Assembly (NCBI GenBank): GCA_002162875.1
Contig: MABA01000011.1
Location: forward strand, 62,001-126,000
Length of the DNA stretch: 64,000 bases
Direction: 5' to 3'
DNA from: Rhodobacterales bacterium 52_120_T64
Lineage (GTDB): Bacteria > Pseudomonadota > Alphaproteobacteria > Rhodobacterales > Rhodobacteraceae
Part shown: one piece after another, positions 63,577 through 64,000 of the stretch
Position numbering within the stretch: the stretch's first letter is position 1
Layout: each line of letters begins with the position of its first letter
Made by a program: the position numbers and the translations under genes
Notes under the pieces: model-generated
Told to the model about the DNA's origin: nothing
The model's database searches: none
The model's input: the letters and a program-made list of their open reading frames with translations, nothing else

Positions 63577-64000
63577 TTACGGAGACCTCTAGATTTTGCT
63601 TTATTCTTACCACGCAATTTCGATTTCTCGATTAGGCTTTCATATTGATGCGCCATCATATGTGACTGTACCTGTGTGATCGTATCCATAGTCACAGATA
63701 CGATAATCAGTAGCGACGTACCACCGAAGTAGAATGGGATAGCTGTCTTAGAGATCAAGATCTCTGGCAACAGTACAACTGCTGTCAGATATGCCGAACC
63801 AACGACCAACAGGCGAACCATCACGTAATCAAGATAAAGCGCTGTTTTTGCACCTGGGCGAATACCCGGAACAAACCCACCTTGTTTTTTCAGATTGTCG
63901 GCAACGTCTTCAGTTTTGAAAGCGACATTGGCGGTATAAAAATACGCGAAGAACACAACCATTGTTGCGTAGAACAGCATGTAAAGAGGCTGTCCACGGC
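63573..64000 (-). CDS. secY: Protein translocase subunit SecY, C-terminal part (runs off the window)
   Basis: C-terminal about 140 residues of the SecYEG translocation channel, the rest being beyond base 64000. Recognisable are [34 protein letters not shown], the conserved cytosolic loop before TM9-10, and [22 protein letters not shown] at the C-terminus. It overlaps the adk start by four bases. Confidence 0.95.
   Translation of the reverse strand, partial: RGQPLYMLFYATMVVFFAYFYTANVAFKTEDVADNLKKQGGFVPGIRPGAKTALYLDYVMVRLLVVGSAYLTAVVLLPEILISKTAIPFYFGGTSLLIIVSVTMDTITQVQSHMMAHQYESLIEKSKLRGKNKAKSRGLRK

Noticed and set aside
1-64000. Mobile elements, phage genes or a hidden defence cluster
   Set aside because: I looked for transposases, integrases, long inverted or direct repeats, toxin-antitoxin pairs and cas genes on both strands and saw none; gene order is that of a conserved chromosome.

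Overview
The window is a contiguous piece of the chromosome of an alphaproteobacterium, most likely Rhodobacterales/Rhodobacteraceae (roseobacter type). The support is gene order typical of that family: folB-folP-glmM, glyQ-DUF6446-glyS-ppdK, DUF177-rpmF-plsX-fabH-ihfA-MerR, rarA-crcB-rluC-HAD-ATP12, the general amino-acid transporter aapJQMP, a long dCTP deaminase, an ATP12-type F1 assembly chaperone and an OlsB-type acyltransferase. Base composition is moderate for the family. I see no rRNA, prophage, insertion sequence, transposase, toxin-antitoxin pair or CRISPR array. Almost everything is housekeeping.

Layout. 1-8.5 kb: end of rpiA, serine dehydratase sdaA, a purA-DUF2842-creA-thiN cluster, a decayed GNAT gene, a small cysteine-rich protein, then the serine biosynthesis operon serC-serA behind a structured leader RNA. 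8.5-12 kb: a MocR-type regulator with two EamA exporters and a divergent small gene, with phased operator repeats between them. 12-15.4 kb: folB-folP-glmM. 15.6-17.1 kb: two secreted proteins (CAP domain, SleB cell-wall hydrolase). 17.4-23.7 kb: glyQ-DUF6446-glyS-ppdK. 23.8-28.6 kb: TrkH potassium uptake with a PLP decarboxylase, a MarR-controlled deiodinase-like thioredoxin-fold protein, and folE. 28.7-32.6 kb: metZ under a SAM-II riboswitch, divergent SDR and GST genes, and a broken saccharopine-dehydrogenase-like gene. 32.6-40.2 kb: nitronate monooxygenase, ribH under an FMN riboswitch, an AT-rich DUF2726 gene, a lipoprotein, pyrC-pyrE, olsB, msrB, bamE.

40.3-45.4 kb: DUF177-rpmF-plsX-fabH-ihfA-MerR, tRNA-Pro(GGG), dcd. 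45.4-49.6 kb: argS-SPOR-scpA-scpB, where the nagZ usually found in this cluster is absent. 49.7-54.2 kb: aapJQMP. 54.7-58.8 kb: tightly overlapping rarA-crcB-rluC-HAD-ATP12. 58.9-60.1 kb: an APC-fold permease. 60.1-64 kb: secY(partial)-adk-rpsM-rpsK-rpoA-rplQ with intergenic hairpins.

Three cis-regulatory RNAs tie the metabolic genes to their end products: a serC leader, SAM-II at metZ and FMN at ribH. I found no convincing wholly new multi-gene system. The most interesting items are the helically phased repeats of the MocR locus together with loss of the PLP lysine in that regulator, the overlapping pairings in the serC leader that mask its ribosome binding site, the lumazine synthase with its own FMN switch, an AT-rich in-frame insertion in glyS, the two-domain FolB, the deiodinase-like protein with a MarR partner, and two readable pseudogenes.
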